From positions 1 to 8,180 of the forward strand of contig JAIRWJ010000106.1 in assembly GCA_031269065.1 (NCBI GenBank): a stretch of DNA of 8,180 nucleotides. The letters are read 5' to 3'. Within the stretch, counting starts at the first letter, position 1; every line of letters starts with the position of its first letter. The DNA is from Rickettsiales bacterium (GTDB lineage: Bacteria > Pseudomonadota > Alphaproteobacteria > Rickettsiales > UBA1997). Positions 1 to 7,585 of this stretch are shown here, in pieces. The position numbers and the translations under genes were made by a program. A model generated the notes under the pieces. It did not search any database and was not told the origin of the DNA. It saw only the letters and a list, made by a program, of their open reading frames with translations.

Positions 1-3000
1 AGGTATATATTTTCGTTTTTAGTTTCCATTGCTCTGCACACCAGTCTTTCGCAATATCTATCACCATATTTGTCCGGATTGTCGGTGGCACCACTGTTGG
101 GATCGTTAGCAAGGACGGTCATCCAAAAATTGTCTGGATCATCGTAGTAATAGTTATTGTTCGGGTCACTTTTGTTTATCAGACCTCCATTATATATGTC
201 CTGTACTGTTAGCCATCTACCTTTCTGGTTGCACCGCCTTTTTGGAAGCATTAGCGAGGACTTGCTATCGGCTTTCTCTTTCTGTTCCCTATATAATGTA
301 AGTACTTTGTCGTAGTTACTTTCAATATCATCATAGTTTACTGTATCACTATCATATTCCGTTCCCAACTTTATATTGTAGCTAGTCTGGGCTGGAGCAA
401 AGCCAGTTAGACACTGACTGCTGGTAACCAACTGGGCAAAGTCCGAAGATACCGTATCCTTCCATATAGCAAATCCGTTGGTAGACCCTCTGGAGTCCAC
501 CGTTCTGCTATCTCTTTCTTCATTATGGGAGAAGGATCTGTAGTCTGTCAGCAACACATTTGCGTAGCTGTTTATCTCCATTGCAGTGAACATGTTTGCT
601 GTCTTGTCATCGATATCTTTTTCGTCCACCACTTCGTGATTGAGATCATCATAGCCTATGCCTGGGCAATTGTATCTTATGCATTCATACTTATTCCTAG
701 TGGAGGAGTTTTCGACATCGGCAGCCTTGAGTAGTTCGTATTCGTAGAGAGTTGTTCCATCATCTCTGTCTCTGACTGTACATATAGCCTGAGGTGCGTT
801 TTCTCCATTTTGTTTCCAGAATCCTATGCACTCGCCTTCTATGGTTTTTTTGCCTCCTATACAGTTCTCATCAAAATATTTCTCATTTTTGTCCTCGTCG
901 TTCTCATACGGCGGTTTATCTACACTACAATAGACGCTAGCTGGAAATTCGGCATGTCCCAAAGTCCTGCTGTAGAAAACAGCCGGCAGAATTCCAACCT
1001 GCATTTCGTCGGTTCTCCATATATGCTGCTCATAGTCGCCTATTTCACCTTCCATCAACTCGTCTTCCGTTTTATCCAGTGCCAGCCCATCATCAGAATA
1101 TTTTTTTGACGAATCATAGTACCTGACTGCGGGGCATATGGTGGGTTTTTCCAGATCAACGCAGAGACCATATTCTCTTGAGGTCATCACGCGCGAGCTG
1201 AATAGACTTTCTTCAAAAAACTCCCCACTACTAATAGTCCTGCAGGCACATGAACTTTCCTCATTTCCGTTTTTGTCGTAGATATTTTTAGAACTATTAA
1301 AGCCTCCTCTAAAACAGGCTTGGATATATTTTATGTTGTTTTCATTTATTCCTTGGCCCAAATAGTTTCTACAGTTGATGGTTCTGATCAGCACCTTTTC
1401 AAAGGTGTCTATGTTCAGAACTTCCTGGCAACCAGCCTCATTTTCACCACAGTAAATGTAAACCGTATTAGCTACAAGGCATTTTTCATTGCTCATGCTT
1501 AGGCTATTCAGGACACACTTCGTTTTTAATTTTCTGTTTGCTTTGTCCTTGAACACCAAAACTTTCGGCATTTCATCACCACCCATGCCAAACTGCTTGC
1601 GCAGCTCAAATATTTTATTAATGTCTGGGTCACTGACACATACCTCATTGTGACCACCATAACTCTCGCTGTACTTTATAATACGAGCAGTTTGCTTTGA
1701 AACTATTTTATCTGCTACTCCATCGGTTTCTTTGAAAGTCTTCATTGCAGGGGCGTTTATAAGTACGTCGCTGGCCACACCATCCTCTTCACTGCAGTCA
1801 GGAATAATCGTGCTCTCAATTGTCTGTATGTTCTTTGCGAGTCTGTTAATCTTAGCAATATCTTTGTTTGGAGAAACTCTTTCTCTTGCTATTTGATCTA
1901 GATATATGTAGTAATCACGATATATCTTGGAACAGTAGCTTCTCGTGAAATTCAGACCAAAGCCTTGAATAGTGTTCTCTCCCTTATCTTCTATCTGTAT
2001 GCTATCCCCCTTTCTAAATTCGTAGGCGACATTGCCTTTGAGTTCGTTATATGTTTTGCCAGCCGGTCTTATGTACACATTTATAAATGACTTCTTGTAG
2101 GTTATGCCTTCATCGGGTTTTAATATAAATTCTTTAAGTTCTAGAGGTCTTCTTGGGTAGCATGCCACATTGTTGTCTACAACTATGAAGGAGTGACCCT
2201 CACTCTTCGTAAGGCAGCCGGTGCCAGAACACGTTTCCAAATCTAGAAAAATATTTTCAGTGCCATTTTCTGGCATAGCCATTATTTTGTAGACACAGAC
2301 CACAGGTATAAACTCGTCATGTATGCCGCTGTTATAGGTTTTATGCAAGACATATTTATAATCTCTCTCGCTAATGCTGTTGCTCTTGTATTTGAGTATG
2401 TGGGGATAACTGTAATCTTCAGTAGCTTTTATTTCAGTGGTAAAATTATTTTGATTAGCCAAAGTGTTCACAAAATCCGGATCGCTAACACCCCCCAGAA
2501 ATGAGTAGTCAAATTTAATTTTAGGGTTGAAGAAATCCAGAATCACATCACTCGGCAGGTTATAGTCCTTTGCACTGTTTAGATTGGAAAAGTGATAGTA
2601 ATTGATTATTATCAGAGTCGGATCAAATAGTTCCGGGGTGTTTCTCGGTGTTATCAGAGTGTAGAAGAGGAATGGCGATGTCAGCAGAGGCATTTTGGCC
2701 ATTTGACTCTCTGTGTAGAAGACTCCATTATGCTCGAAACCTCTGCACCTAGATAGGTCATCTATTGGATCCCCATAGGCTCCTAATTTACATTTTTCGT
2801 TTGCCTGTAAAGCAGCTTGGGTTTGTTTGTCCTTCGTAAAATAAACTATTTCAACCGGCACATAGTTTCGATCATCTTTGTTGCTAGACTTGCCCCAGCC
2901 ATCCTTCAGTATGTCGCCACTCGTAAATTTCTTCAAAAAACCTCCGGTTCTCGTCAAAAAATCTTCGTCTATATTTGAATTATTCATAAAACTGACACCA

Positions 3001-6000
3001 TAGGCATTGAGACAGGCTTTCTGGGTTTCATGAAGACAGTTACTTGGATTGGTTTCGGAGCATGTTTCACTGGAGGAGCCGTCCTCATTGAGCTTGTTAT
3101 AGACATACTTGTAGTCGCATTCGTTTCCGCCGGCGCAGCTATTTTCATCTTCGAACAATTTACCAATTTTGCACTTTTTTATTATCTCGCTACCAGTCGT
3201 GTTGCCATGAAAAAACCTATTTTCTCCACTTAGATTATTTTCTAGCTTGCTTTTCAGATCATCCTCTATACTCTCATATCTAGGGTAGAATCTATACATG
3301 TAGTTATTGTTGTCGGTTATGAAGGCTTTACCTATAAAACCTTTCTCTTCATAGCCCTCAACGCTGTTATAGCCACGAGCAATTTGCAAATCGTTCTGGA
3401 GATTTATTTTCCATTGATCAGATCTGACCCCGAGAGATATTCCAATTGAGACTCCAATTGTTATTGCGCTGCAGACGCCGGTGCAAACAAGAAAAAATAG
3501 AAGACTACCTGCACAGCTTGCTGGACATACAGCGAGAGCTACAGTACCTCCAATTATGGCTCCTTCTCCGGATATAATCGCAGCGCTGGCGCCATCATCA
3601 AACTCTCTCTTCTTGTCCGAGTAGCAATAGTGGTAGGTATGAAAATCTCTGAAAACCAGAATGTCCCTCTTTGTCCTATTCTCAGTACGAAATCTACTGC
3701 CTCCGGATGATTCCGAGAGAAACCAAAAATTGTCGCTAGTATCTTCGAGAGTCGCTTCTCCGGAGTCACCAATATTTACGCATTTATCCGAATAGACACT
3801 TCCTTCCCGATTACCACAATTTCCATCCTTTGTGACATCTTTTGGATACCTAGAACATACATTTAATTTAATCTTGGCATCCTTAGGTTTGCTAAAACTA
3901 TTTAAATCCATTCCGTTGATGGCAGTCGAAGAGGTCAAAGATCCGGTTATATAGCTACTATTATCTCCTGGTATCTTGCAGCCATAGAGACCATAATTAT
4001 CGGACGGAGCGTCAAACTTGATACAACCATATCTCTCAAGGTCGCTCTTAGCAGGAGATGAGCTTCCGGCGCCCGAGGATGAACCACTTGTTTTATAGGG
4101 TTTTATAAGCTTAGATAGGGTATCTGGTACGACCTCTGGCCTACTGTCTACTATAGGCATCATGGCATCACAGGCAGTTTTTATAGTATCTATTTTATCA
4201 GATCCTATAGCATTCTTGAAATCTTCAAATATTTTCTTTTCATTGGTGTTCGCACTATAGTAAAGTCTACAATCCAGGTAGTTTTCAGAGCCACCGCCTG
4301 ACTCAGCTTTATATTTTCCACAGTCTACAATCTTTTCGATAACCTTATCTTCCTCTTCGCAGTATTTTAAACTATCTCCAGAACAGTGGTCTTTCTTACA
4401 CCCATAGTTATAGGCATATACTTTGCAATTATCAATTTCATAGAGACATTTTCCTTGGTCATCTGCTGTCACGCAGTTTTTACATTCATCGGGGGTGTTT
4501 GAATCGACTGGATTATAGGGTTTACTATTATCGGCAGTCGCTCCATCCAGACATTCTGCATAGGACGTGTTTTTTCTTTTTACCCTGCCCAAAACATTGG
4601 ACAATTTTTTATTGTTTTTGATGCGCGTGGTATTGTATGACTCCAGATCAGCGTTGTAGTACAGGAAATTGTTGTCTACATATTTGCAGACATTTCCGTA
4701 GTTTACTTTTTCCGTAAAACTATTCAGACTACTGTGGCTAAAGGAAACTTTTCTATAGTTGGAGGCTGTTTCCCCTGCGAGGCCAAAAATAGAATCACTT
4801 GCTTTCTTGCTGTTATAGGTGCCAAGATCCCCAAGTGTACTCTTAGCAAAATATGCAGAGTATTCGCTGTTTTGAACAACTTTATTGATTTCGTTGGCTA
4901 TACTAATCATGGTTTCCAAAAACAGGGTGTATTTGTCGTGATAGTCGCCTCCAATCCTGTCTAGTGGAATATAGTGAGTCCTACAGAATTTATAAACATT
5001 GTTTGTGTTGTAGCTTTTTAGAATATCTGTAAAAAGTATCATACCAATGTTTGTGGTCATTGCCTTTAGTTGTTCAGGGCTCAGTTCGAAGCATGGTATC
5101 AGATTTAGGTTCAGGTAGTCAAAGTCACTGAAACCGTCAACATCTTTTACGAACAAAAAGCCGTTATCACAGTAGACTGGAATATTAGACGCATTATAGG
5201 TGGTTTCAATCCCACTGCCACCCTGCAGCCCATAGGCCCTTTCGAGCTCAAAGCCTATGCTCGTGAATCTTGCCTCGGCGACCAGCTTTCTCTCACCACT
5301 GCTAAGGGAATAACAATTTTTCAGGTAACAGTTATCTCTTTCTTTACTTAGGCCACCTCCATAGCTATAGTAAGTTTTATCGTTTCTGAAGCTTGTACAA
5401 TTTCCTGCACTATCGGTGATTGGAGACCCATCGGCGCCTGTGTTACATTCTGCATATTCATAAATATTTTCTCGAAAAACTAGTTGATTCCCTTTGCCGG
5501 AAACAGTTTCTACGTTGGAACAGTACGGTGGATTTTCCTTCGGAAAATACTTAAATCCTTTTGGATTTGATAGCCAATAGTACTCACTACAATACTTCTT
5601 GTCTCTTTTACCATTTGCGACTATCTTGGAAAGTTCATCTGGGGTTAGGTCGCTGCAGCTTTTTAGATAGCAGTTGGGTACTTTGGTCAAGGCGCCGTTG
5701 GCTATTTGTCCCATGGTCTCCAATCCATTTGGATATTTTAGATTGTCCATGTTTTCATTGAGATCGGAACAATATCCTATATCTTTGTCGGCGCTACCGT
5801 CGCCATTCTTACTGACTGACAGACAGATGTAGTTTATAAAGTTATTATTGTTAGTAAACCACAGATTTTCCTCTTGAACTTTGTCTTTATAGGCATCAGA
5901 GTAAAAACTCTTTCGGGATCCGAAGTTATTGTCACTATCACTATTGTTATATAAAGCCTTGGAAAAATTATCGCCAATATCCATATCCTGGCAAATTGGC

Positions 6001-6950
6001 AGATATTTATTGCAAAGAATACCCATGTTAGAGTAGTCAATATTCTTTTTGAAATAGTAAATAGTTGTTCCCGAGTCTAGAGACGTGCCATTTACATATT
6101 TATAGTAATGAGGCCCATTCAAAATATTAGTACAAGCAGCTCCATCACTTTTTCTACAGGAACCGGTGAGTTTAAAAAACGCTTTGTTACCAAGTCCGGC
6201 AAGTATGTTCGCAATAAATTTCTTGCCACTGGCACTAGTAGAATCCTTGAATACTATGTTTTTCCCGTCACCAGGGGACTCATTTTTTAATCTAAAATCA
6301 CAGGGAAATTTAACAAGGCTGCAGTTCTTGCTGCCACCCTCGGAAACAACATTTTTTTTGTATATGACGATTTTACCTGTCGTCCCATTTTCAAAATATG
6401 AACTGCTGATGCCATAGTAGTTGTTAAATATATCTTCCCTATATTTGTTGCATATATGATTTTGTGGATAACAGGCCTTCTTCTCTGTTGTTGTTTCTGT
6501 TCCTTTTTCATTCTGAATATCAAATTTTGCACAGTCCGTTATTTCCACATCGACTCCATCTATTTTGGTTGTCTCAGTACAGCCGCTGTTGCTACTACTC
6601 CAGAGCCTAGAACTTTCACATTCAAAGATACTACCACTCGTAAAATCGCAGGTTAGAAAACCTTCCTCCAGATCCCCGCTTTTCTTAAGCGGAACAAATA
6701 GCTCACCCATATTGCTGGCGCTAGGTGGCTGCAAAAGTTTGATATATTTCTCCTGCAGACTATCCAGACTCTCCTTACTAGTCACCTCCTTTATAAGGGC
6801 AGTATTCTGACAGTCCAAATATTCCTTAGTCTCTTCGGCCCACAGCTCACATCTCTGGCTGAATAAAAAGAAACTTCCTAGACCCAACAACGGTATCCTG
6901 CAGATAAACCACAGCATACGACGAAAATAGTCCTCTCCCCCTTTTTTCAT
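1..6950 (-). CDS. Giant exported Cys-rich protein, possibly VirB6/TrbL-like T4SS component (3' end missing)
   Basis: Hand translation from the ATG at 6950 gives 2316 codons with no stop before the window edge. GTAAAGG lies six bases upstream of the start. Residues 1-38 form a signal sequence (basic start, hydrophobic 12-31, likely cut after Ala38). About 85 Cys are scattered through hydrophilic Asn/Tyr/Ser/Asp-rich sequence, suggesting disulfide-bonded domains outside the cytoplasm. Order: Cys-rich region 40-400; repeated NCYLKxC-type motifs 426-629; more Cys pairs 710-840; Ser/Gly linker 955-970; hydrophobic hairpin 1121-1175; mixed region 1180-2080; module with CxRxxC motifs 2090-2305. From memory, similar Cys modules (Trp, Cys, PxRxC, GxW, CxRxxC) occur in the large VirB6 paralogs of Rickettsiales type IV secretion systems; if so the multi-helix domain would follow beyond base 1. 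Alternative: an unrelated giant surface or adhesin-like protein. That it is coding is near certain; the family is a guess. Confidence 0.9.
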   Translation of the reverse strand, partial: MKKGGEDYFRRMLWFICRIPLLGLGSFFLFSQRCELWAEETKEYLDCQNTALIKEVTSKESLDSLQEKYIKLLQPPSASNMGELFVPLKKSGDLEEGFLTCDFTSGSIFECESSRLWSSSNSGCTETTKIDGVDVEITDCAKFDIQNEKGTETTTEKKACYPQNHICNKYREDIFNNYYGISSSYFENGTTGKIVIYKKNVVSEGGSKNCSLVKFPCDFRLKNESPGDGKNIVFKDSTSASGKKFIANILAGLGNKAFFKLTGSCRKSDGAACTNILNGPHYYKYVNGTSLDSGTTIYYFKKNIDYSNMGILCNKYLPICQDMDIGDNFSKALYNNSDSDNNFGSRKSFYSDAYKDKVQEENLWFTNNNNFINYICLSVSKNGDGSADKDIGYCSDLNENMDNLKYPNGLETMGQIANGALTKVPNCYLKSCSDLTPDELSKIVANGKRDKKYCSEYYWLSNPKGFKYFPKENPPYCSNVETVSGKGNQLVFRENIYEYAECNTGADGSPITDSAGNCTSFRNDKTYYSYGGGLSKERDNCYLKNCYSLSSGERKLVAEARFTSIGFELERAYGLQGGSGIETTYNASNIPVYCDNGFLFVKDVDGFSDFDYLNLNLIPCFELSPEQLKAMTTNIGMILFTDILKSYNTNNVYKFCRTHYIPLDRIGGDYHDKYTLFLETMISIANEINKVVQNSEYSAYFAKSTLGDLGTYNSKKASDSIFGLAGETASNYRKVSFSHSSLNSFTEKVNYGNVCKYVDNNFLYYNADLESYNTTRIKNNKKLSNVLGRVKRKNTSYAECLDGATADNSKPYNPVDSNTPDECKNCVTADDQGKCLYEIDNCKVYAYNYGCKKDHCSGDSLKYCEEEDKVIEKIVDCGKYKAESGGGSENYLDCRLYYSANTNEKKIFEDFKNAIGSDKIDTIKTACDAMMPIVDSRPEVVPDTLSKLIKPYKTSGSSSGAGSSSPAKSDLERYGCIKFDAPSDNYGLYGCKIPGDNSSYITGSLTSSTAINGMDLNSFSKPKDAKIKLNVCSRYPKDVTKDGNCGNREGSVYSDKCVNIGDSGEATLEDTSDNFWFLSESSGGSRFRTENRTKRDILVFRDFHTYHYCYSDKKREFDDGASAAIISGEGAIIGGTVALAVCPASCAGSLLFFLVCTGVCSAITIGVSIGISLGVRSDQWKINLQNDLQIARGYNSVEGYEEKGFIGKAFITDNNNYMYRFYPRYESIEDDLKSKLENNLSGENRFFHGNTTGSEIIKKCKIGKLFEDENSCAGGNECDYKYVYNKLNEDGSSSETCSETNPSNCLHETQKACLNAYGVSFMNNSNIDEDFLTRTGGFLKKFTSGDILKDGWGKSSNKDDRNYVPVEIVYFTKDKQTQAALQANEKCKLGAYGDPIDDLSRCRGFEHNGVFYTESQMAKMPLLTSPFLFYTLITPRNTPELFDPTLIIINYYHFSNLNSAKDYNLPSDVILDFFNPKIKFDYSFLGGVSDPDFVNTLANQNNFTTEIKATEDYSYPHILKYKSNSISERDYKYVLHKTYNSGIHDEFIPVVCVYKIMAMPENGTENIFLDLETCSGTGCLTKSEGHSFIVVDNNVACYPRRPLELKEFILKPDEGITYKKSFINVYIRPAGKTYNELKGNVAYEFRKGDSIQIEDKGENTIQGFGLNFTRSYCSKIYRDYYIYLDQIARERVSPNKDIAKINRLAKNIQTIESTIIPDCSEEDGVASDVLINAPAMKTFKETDGVADKIVSKQTARIIKYSESYGGHNEVCVSDPDINKIFELRKQFGMGGDEMPKVLVFKDKANRKLKTKCVLNSLSMSNEKCLVANTVYIYCGENEAGCQEVLNIDTFEKVLIRTINCRNYLGQGINENNIKYIQACFRGGFNSSKNIYDKNGNEESSCACRTISSGEFFEESLFSSRVMTSREYGLCVDLEKPTICPAVRYYDSSKKYSDDGLALDKTEDELMEGEIGDYEQHIWRTDEMQVGILPAVFYSRTLGHAEFPASVYCSVDKPPYENDEDKNEKYFDENCIGGKKTIEGECIGFWKQNGENAPQAICTVRDRDDGTTLYEYELLKAADVENSSTRNKYECIRYNCPGIGYDDLNHEVVDEKDIDDKTANMFTAMEINSYANVLLTDYRSFSHNEERDSRTVDSRGSTNGFAIWKDTVSSDFAQLVTSSQCLTGFAPAQTSYNIKLGTEYDSDTVNYDDIESNYDKVLTLYREQKEKADSKSSLMLPKRRCNQKGRWLTVQDIYNGGLINKSDPNNNYYYDDPDNFWMTVLANDPNSGATDNPDKYGDRYCERLVCRAMETKNENIY
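36..683 (-). other. C-proximal Cys module with two CxRxxC motifs (sushi-like)
   Basis: The giant protein reads C2090-I-R-Y-N-C2095-P, then NGFAIW2163, Cys2180 within SSQCLTGFAP, PKRRC2240 followed by QKGRW2246, and finally C2300-E-R-L-V-C2305. The order Trp, Cys-x-x-G-[FY], P-x-R-x-C, G-x-W, C-x-R-x-x-C resembles the complement-control (sushi)-like repeats I recall from Rickettsiales VirB6 paralogs. Two insertions distort it: an acidic one at about 2197-2236 and an Asn/Tyr/Asp-rich one at about 2257-2296. The family link is from memory and not verified. Confidence 0.5.
3426..3590 (-). other. Central hydrophobic hairpin (two putative membrane segments) with paired CxxxC
   Basis: Residues 1121-1175 are the only long hydrophobic stretch after the signal sequence: about 1123-1148 (AAIISGEGAIIGGTVALAV...) and 1149-1175 (SLLFFLVCTGVCSAITIGVS...). 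It is rich in small residues (Gly, Ala, Ser) and carries four Cys in the pattern C1142-x3-C1146-x9-C1156-x3-C1160. It is flanked by charged sequence (KKREFDD before, RSDQWK after). It could be a membrane-inserted helical hairpin or a buried glycine-rich core. In VirB6-like proteins more helices would be expected, and here only up to two are seen. Confidence 0.65.
4041..4088 (-). other. Ser/Gly-rich interdomain linker in the giant protein
   Basis: Residues 955-970 read SGSSSSGAGSSSPAKS plus neighbours, a flexible low-complexity stretch with no Cys. It separates the N-terminal Cys-rich block from the part leading to the hydrophobic hairpin and probably marks a domain border. Confidence 0.7.
5064..5675 (-). 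repeat. Three diverged copies of a C-x-x-L-[ST]-x-x-[EQ] motif in the giant protein
   Basis: Residues 426-432 read NCYLKSC followed by SDLTPDELSKIVA; residues 540-546 read NCYLKNC followed by YSLSSGERKLVAE; residues 620-629 read CFELSPEQLK. The first two copies are each followed 45-50 residues later by a Tyr-Cys pair (PPYC477 and PVYC594), so the repeating unit is probably a whole disulfide module, not only the short motif. Spacings between the key Cys are 114 and 74 residues. The DNA copies are diverged, so the duplication is old. Confidence 0.6.
5118..5144 (-). other. Possible calcium-binding Asp loop in the giant protein
   Basis: Residues 603-611 read DVDGFSDFD, a spacing of acidic residues and Gly like DxDGxxDxD calcium loops of thrombospondin type 3 or dockerin-like repeats. 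A second acidic stretch, NGDGSADKD, lies at residues 382-390. Two isolated short motifs in an Asp-rich protein can arise by chance, so this is only suggestive. Confidence 0.25.
6837..6950 (-). other. N-terminal signal sequence of the giant protein
   Basis: Residues 1-38 start MKKGGEDYFRR (charged), continue with the hydrophobic stretch MLWFICRIPLLGLGSFFLFS and end with ELWA before EE, a plausible signal peptidase I site after Ala38. It could instead stay uncleaved as a membrane anchor because Arg18 interrupts the core. There is no lipobox: Cys17 and Cys34 are not preceded by a proper L-[AS]-[GA] context. This predicts Sec-dependent export with the Cys-rich body in the periplasm or outside. 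Confidence 0.75.
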
Positions 6951-6956
6951 TTTTTA

Positions 6957-6963
6957 CCTTTAC
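6957..6963 (-). promoter_or_regulatory. Ribosome binding site of the giant gene
   Basis: On the minus strand GTAAAGG is followed by TAAAAA and then the ATG at 6950. The spacing of six bases and the signal sequence that starts exactly there fix this start codon. Confidence 0.75.
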
Positions 6964-6976
6964 AAACTTAAATGCC

Positions 6977-6995
6977 GCAGCTCCCCAGGAGCTGC
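6977..6995 (-). promoter_or_regulatory. Perfect intercistronic hairpin
   Basis: GCAGCTCC-TGG-GGAGCTGC forms an 8-bp GC-rich stem with a 3-base loop, starting at the last base of the TAG stop of the small upstream gene and ending 26 bases before the giant gene's ATG. No T-run follows, so it is not a standard terminator. It may stabilise or process the mRNA, or tune relative expression of the two genes. Confidence 0.6.
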
Positions 6996-7195
6996 TATTC
7001 ACCAGGTATGTCCTTCCACTTCAATGGTTTACCATCATCGCCACAAATTATGTCGTTCGTTTTTGTAATTTTTGCAGACAAATACCTGGCCCCCTTTTCA
7101 AAATCGTAAAACACAGCGGGTTCTATCTCCTTGCCTCCGAAGACCTTATTTTTACTGGCTCCAACCCTGTTCTTTGGATTGTTCTTTGTTCCCAC
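6995..7195 (-). CDS. Small basic hypothetical protein, 66 aa
   Basis: A GTG start at 7195 is preceded by AAAGGA at a seven-base spacing. The frame is open upstream only to a TAG about 40 bases away and has no ATG there, so GTG is the likely start. The product begins MGTKNNPKNRVGASKNKVF, then GGKEIEPAVFYDFEKGARYL, and ends with GDDGKPLKWKDIPGE. It has no signal peptide or membrane segment and one Cys. The N-terminal third is strongly basic and looks disordered; the rest suggests a small beta-rich cytoplasmic fold. I do not recognise the family. Only 44 bp separate it from the giant gene on the same strand, so the two probably form an operon and it may act as partner, chaperone or regulator (inference). 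Confidence 0.75.
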   Translation of the reverse strand: MGTKNNPKNRVGASKNKVFGGKEIEPAVFYDFEKGARYLSAKITKTNDIICGDDGKPLKWKDIPGE

Positions 7196-7202
7196 TCCAA
7201 AA

Positions 7203-7208
7203 TCCTTT
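7203..7208 (-). promoter_or_regulatory. Ribosome binding site of the small 66-aa gene
   Basis: AAAGGA on the minus strand lies seven bases before the GTG at 7195. This strong Shine-Dalgarno match supports the non-ATG start. Confidence 0.65.
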
Positions 7209-7468
7209 CGAAATCTATAAAAATATCTGAAATGTAGATACTAAATCCATTGAAAAAATCAAGGGGTTATTTGTGAATTTCTTAATTGCCAATTTTCCAA
7301 CAATATACACTAAACAGTGATGGAATAGCAGAAACAAGCTCTGGGTCTCGGCAATTTGCTAGTACTAAAGTGCTATTACTGTAAGCGGCATAAATTCACT
7401 GCTATATGCGGGTCTTGGCCATATATATAAGATAAAACAGACAAAATTCATAGCCATGATTTTGATAC

Positions 7469-7484
7469 CAGAACAAGTGTTCTG
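7469..7484. promoter_or_regulatory. Palindrome CAGAACA-AG-TGTTCTG, operator candidate
   Basis: A perfect 7-bp inverted repeat with a 2-base centre. The core GAAC-N4-GTTC equals the SOS box consensus of Firmicutes LexA, but alphaproteobacterial LexA uses a direct repeat (GTTC-N7-GTTC), so a LexA role is doubtful here. TTGATA lies directly before it on the plus strand, and on the minus strand TTGTTA and TATCAA flank it at 18-base spacing. A repressor bound here could block a promoter in either direction. Confidence 0.4.
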
Positions 7485-7502
7485 ATAACAACACTGAACT
7501 TA

Positions 7503-7529
7503 AATTTTCCCTGTCAGACAGGAAAAATT
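7503..7529. promoter_or_regulatory. 27-bp near-perfect palindrome
   Basis: Arms AATTTTCCCTGTC and GACAGGAAAAATT around a single central A match at 12 of 13 positions. No T-run follows on either strand beyond the arm itself, so a terminator role is weak. It sits 18 bp from the 7469-7484 palindrome, so the two could be paired protein-binding sites. Confidence 0.45.
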
Positions 7530-7585
7530 ATGGAATGAAATCCAAAGCTGGTCTCAGATTCCAAATATTTTAAATAGCCTATCTA

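Noticed and set aside
525..1502. Plus-strand open frames of 60-99 codons at 525-734, 810-1109 and 1320-1502, and others through 6810
   Set aside because: They lie wholly inside the giant minus-strand gene, lack ribosome binding sites and have hydrophobic, Cys/Phe/Val-rich compositions expected from the reverse complement of its codons.
5834..6532. Minus-strand open frames at 5834-6040 and 6287-6532
   Set aside because: Out-of-frame shadows on the same strand as the giant gene, with unlikely basic low-complexity products.
1..6950. A recoded genetic code (TGA or TAG read as an amino acid)
   Set aside because: It was considered because most visible open frames were short. The giant frame contains no TAA, TAG or TGA and uses TGG for all 13 Trp, so the standard code explains it.
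6977..6995. The intercistronic hairpin as an intrinsic terminator
   Set aside because: The stem is GC-rich but no U-run follows on the minus strand; the downstream gene begins 26 bases later with its own ribosome binding site.
7469..7484. LexA SOS box
   Set aside because: The core fits the Firmicutes consensus, but the window looks alphaproteobacterial, where LexA sites differ, and no SOS gene is nearby. Kept only as a generic operator candidate.
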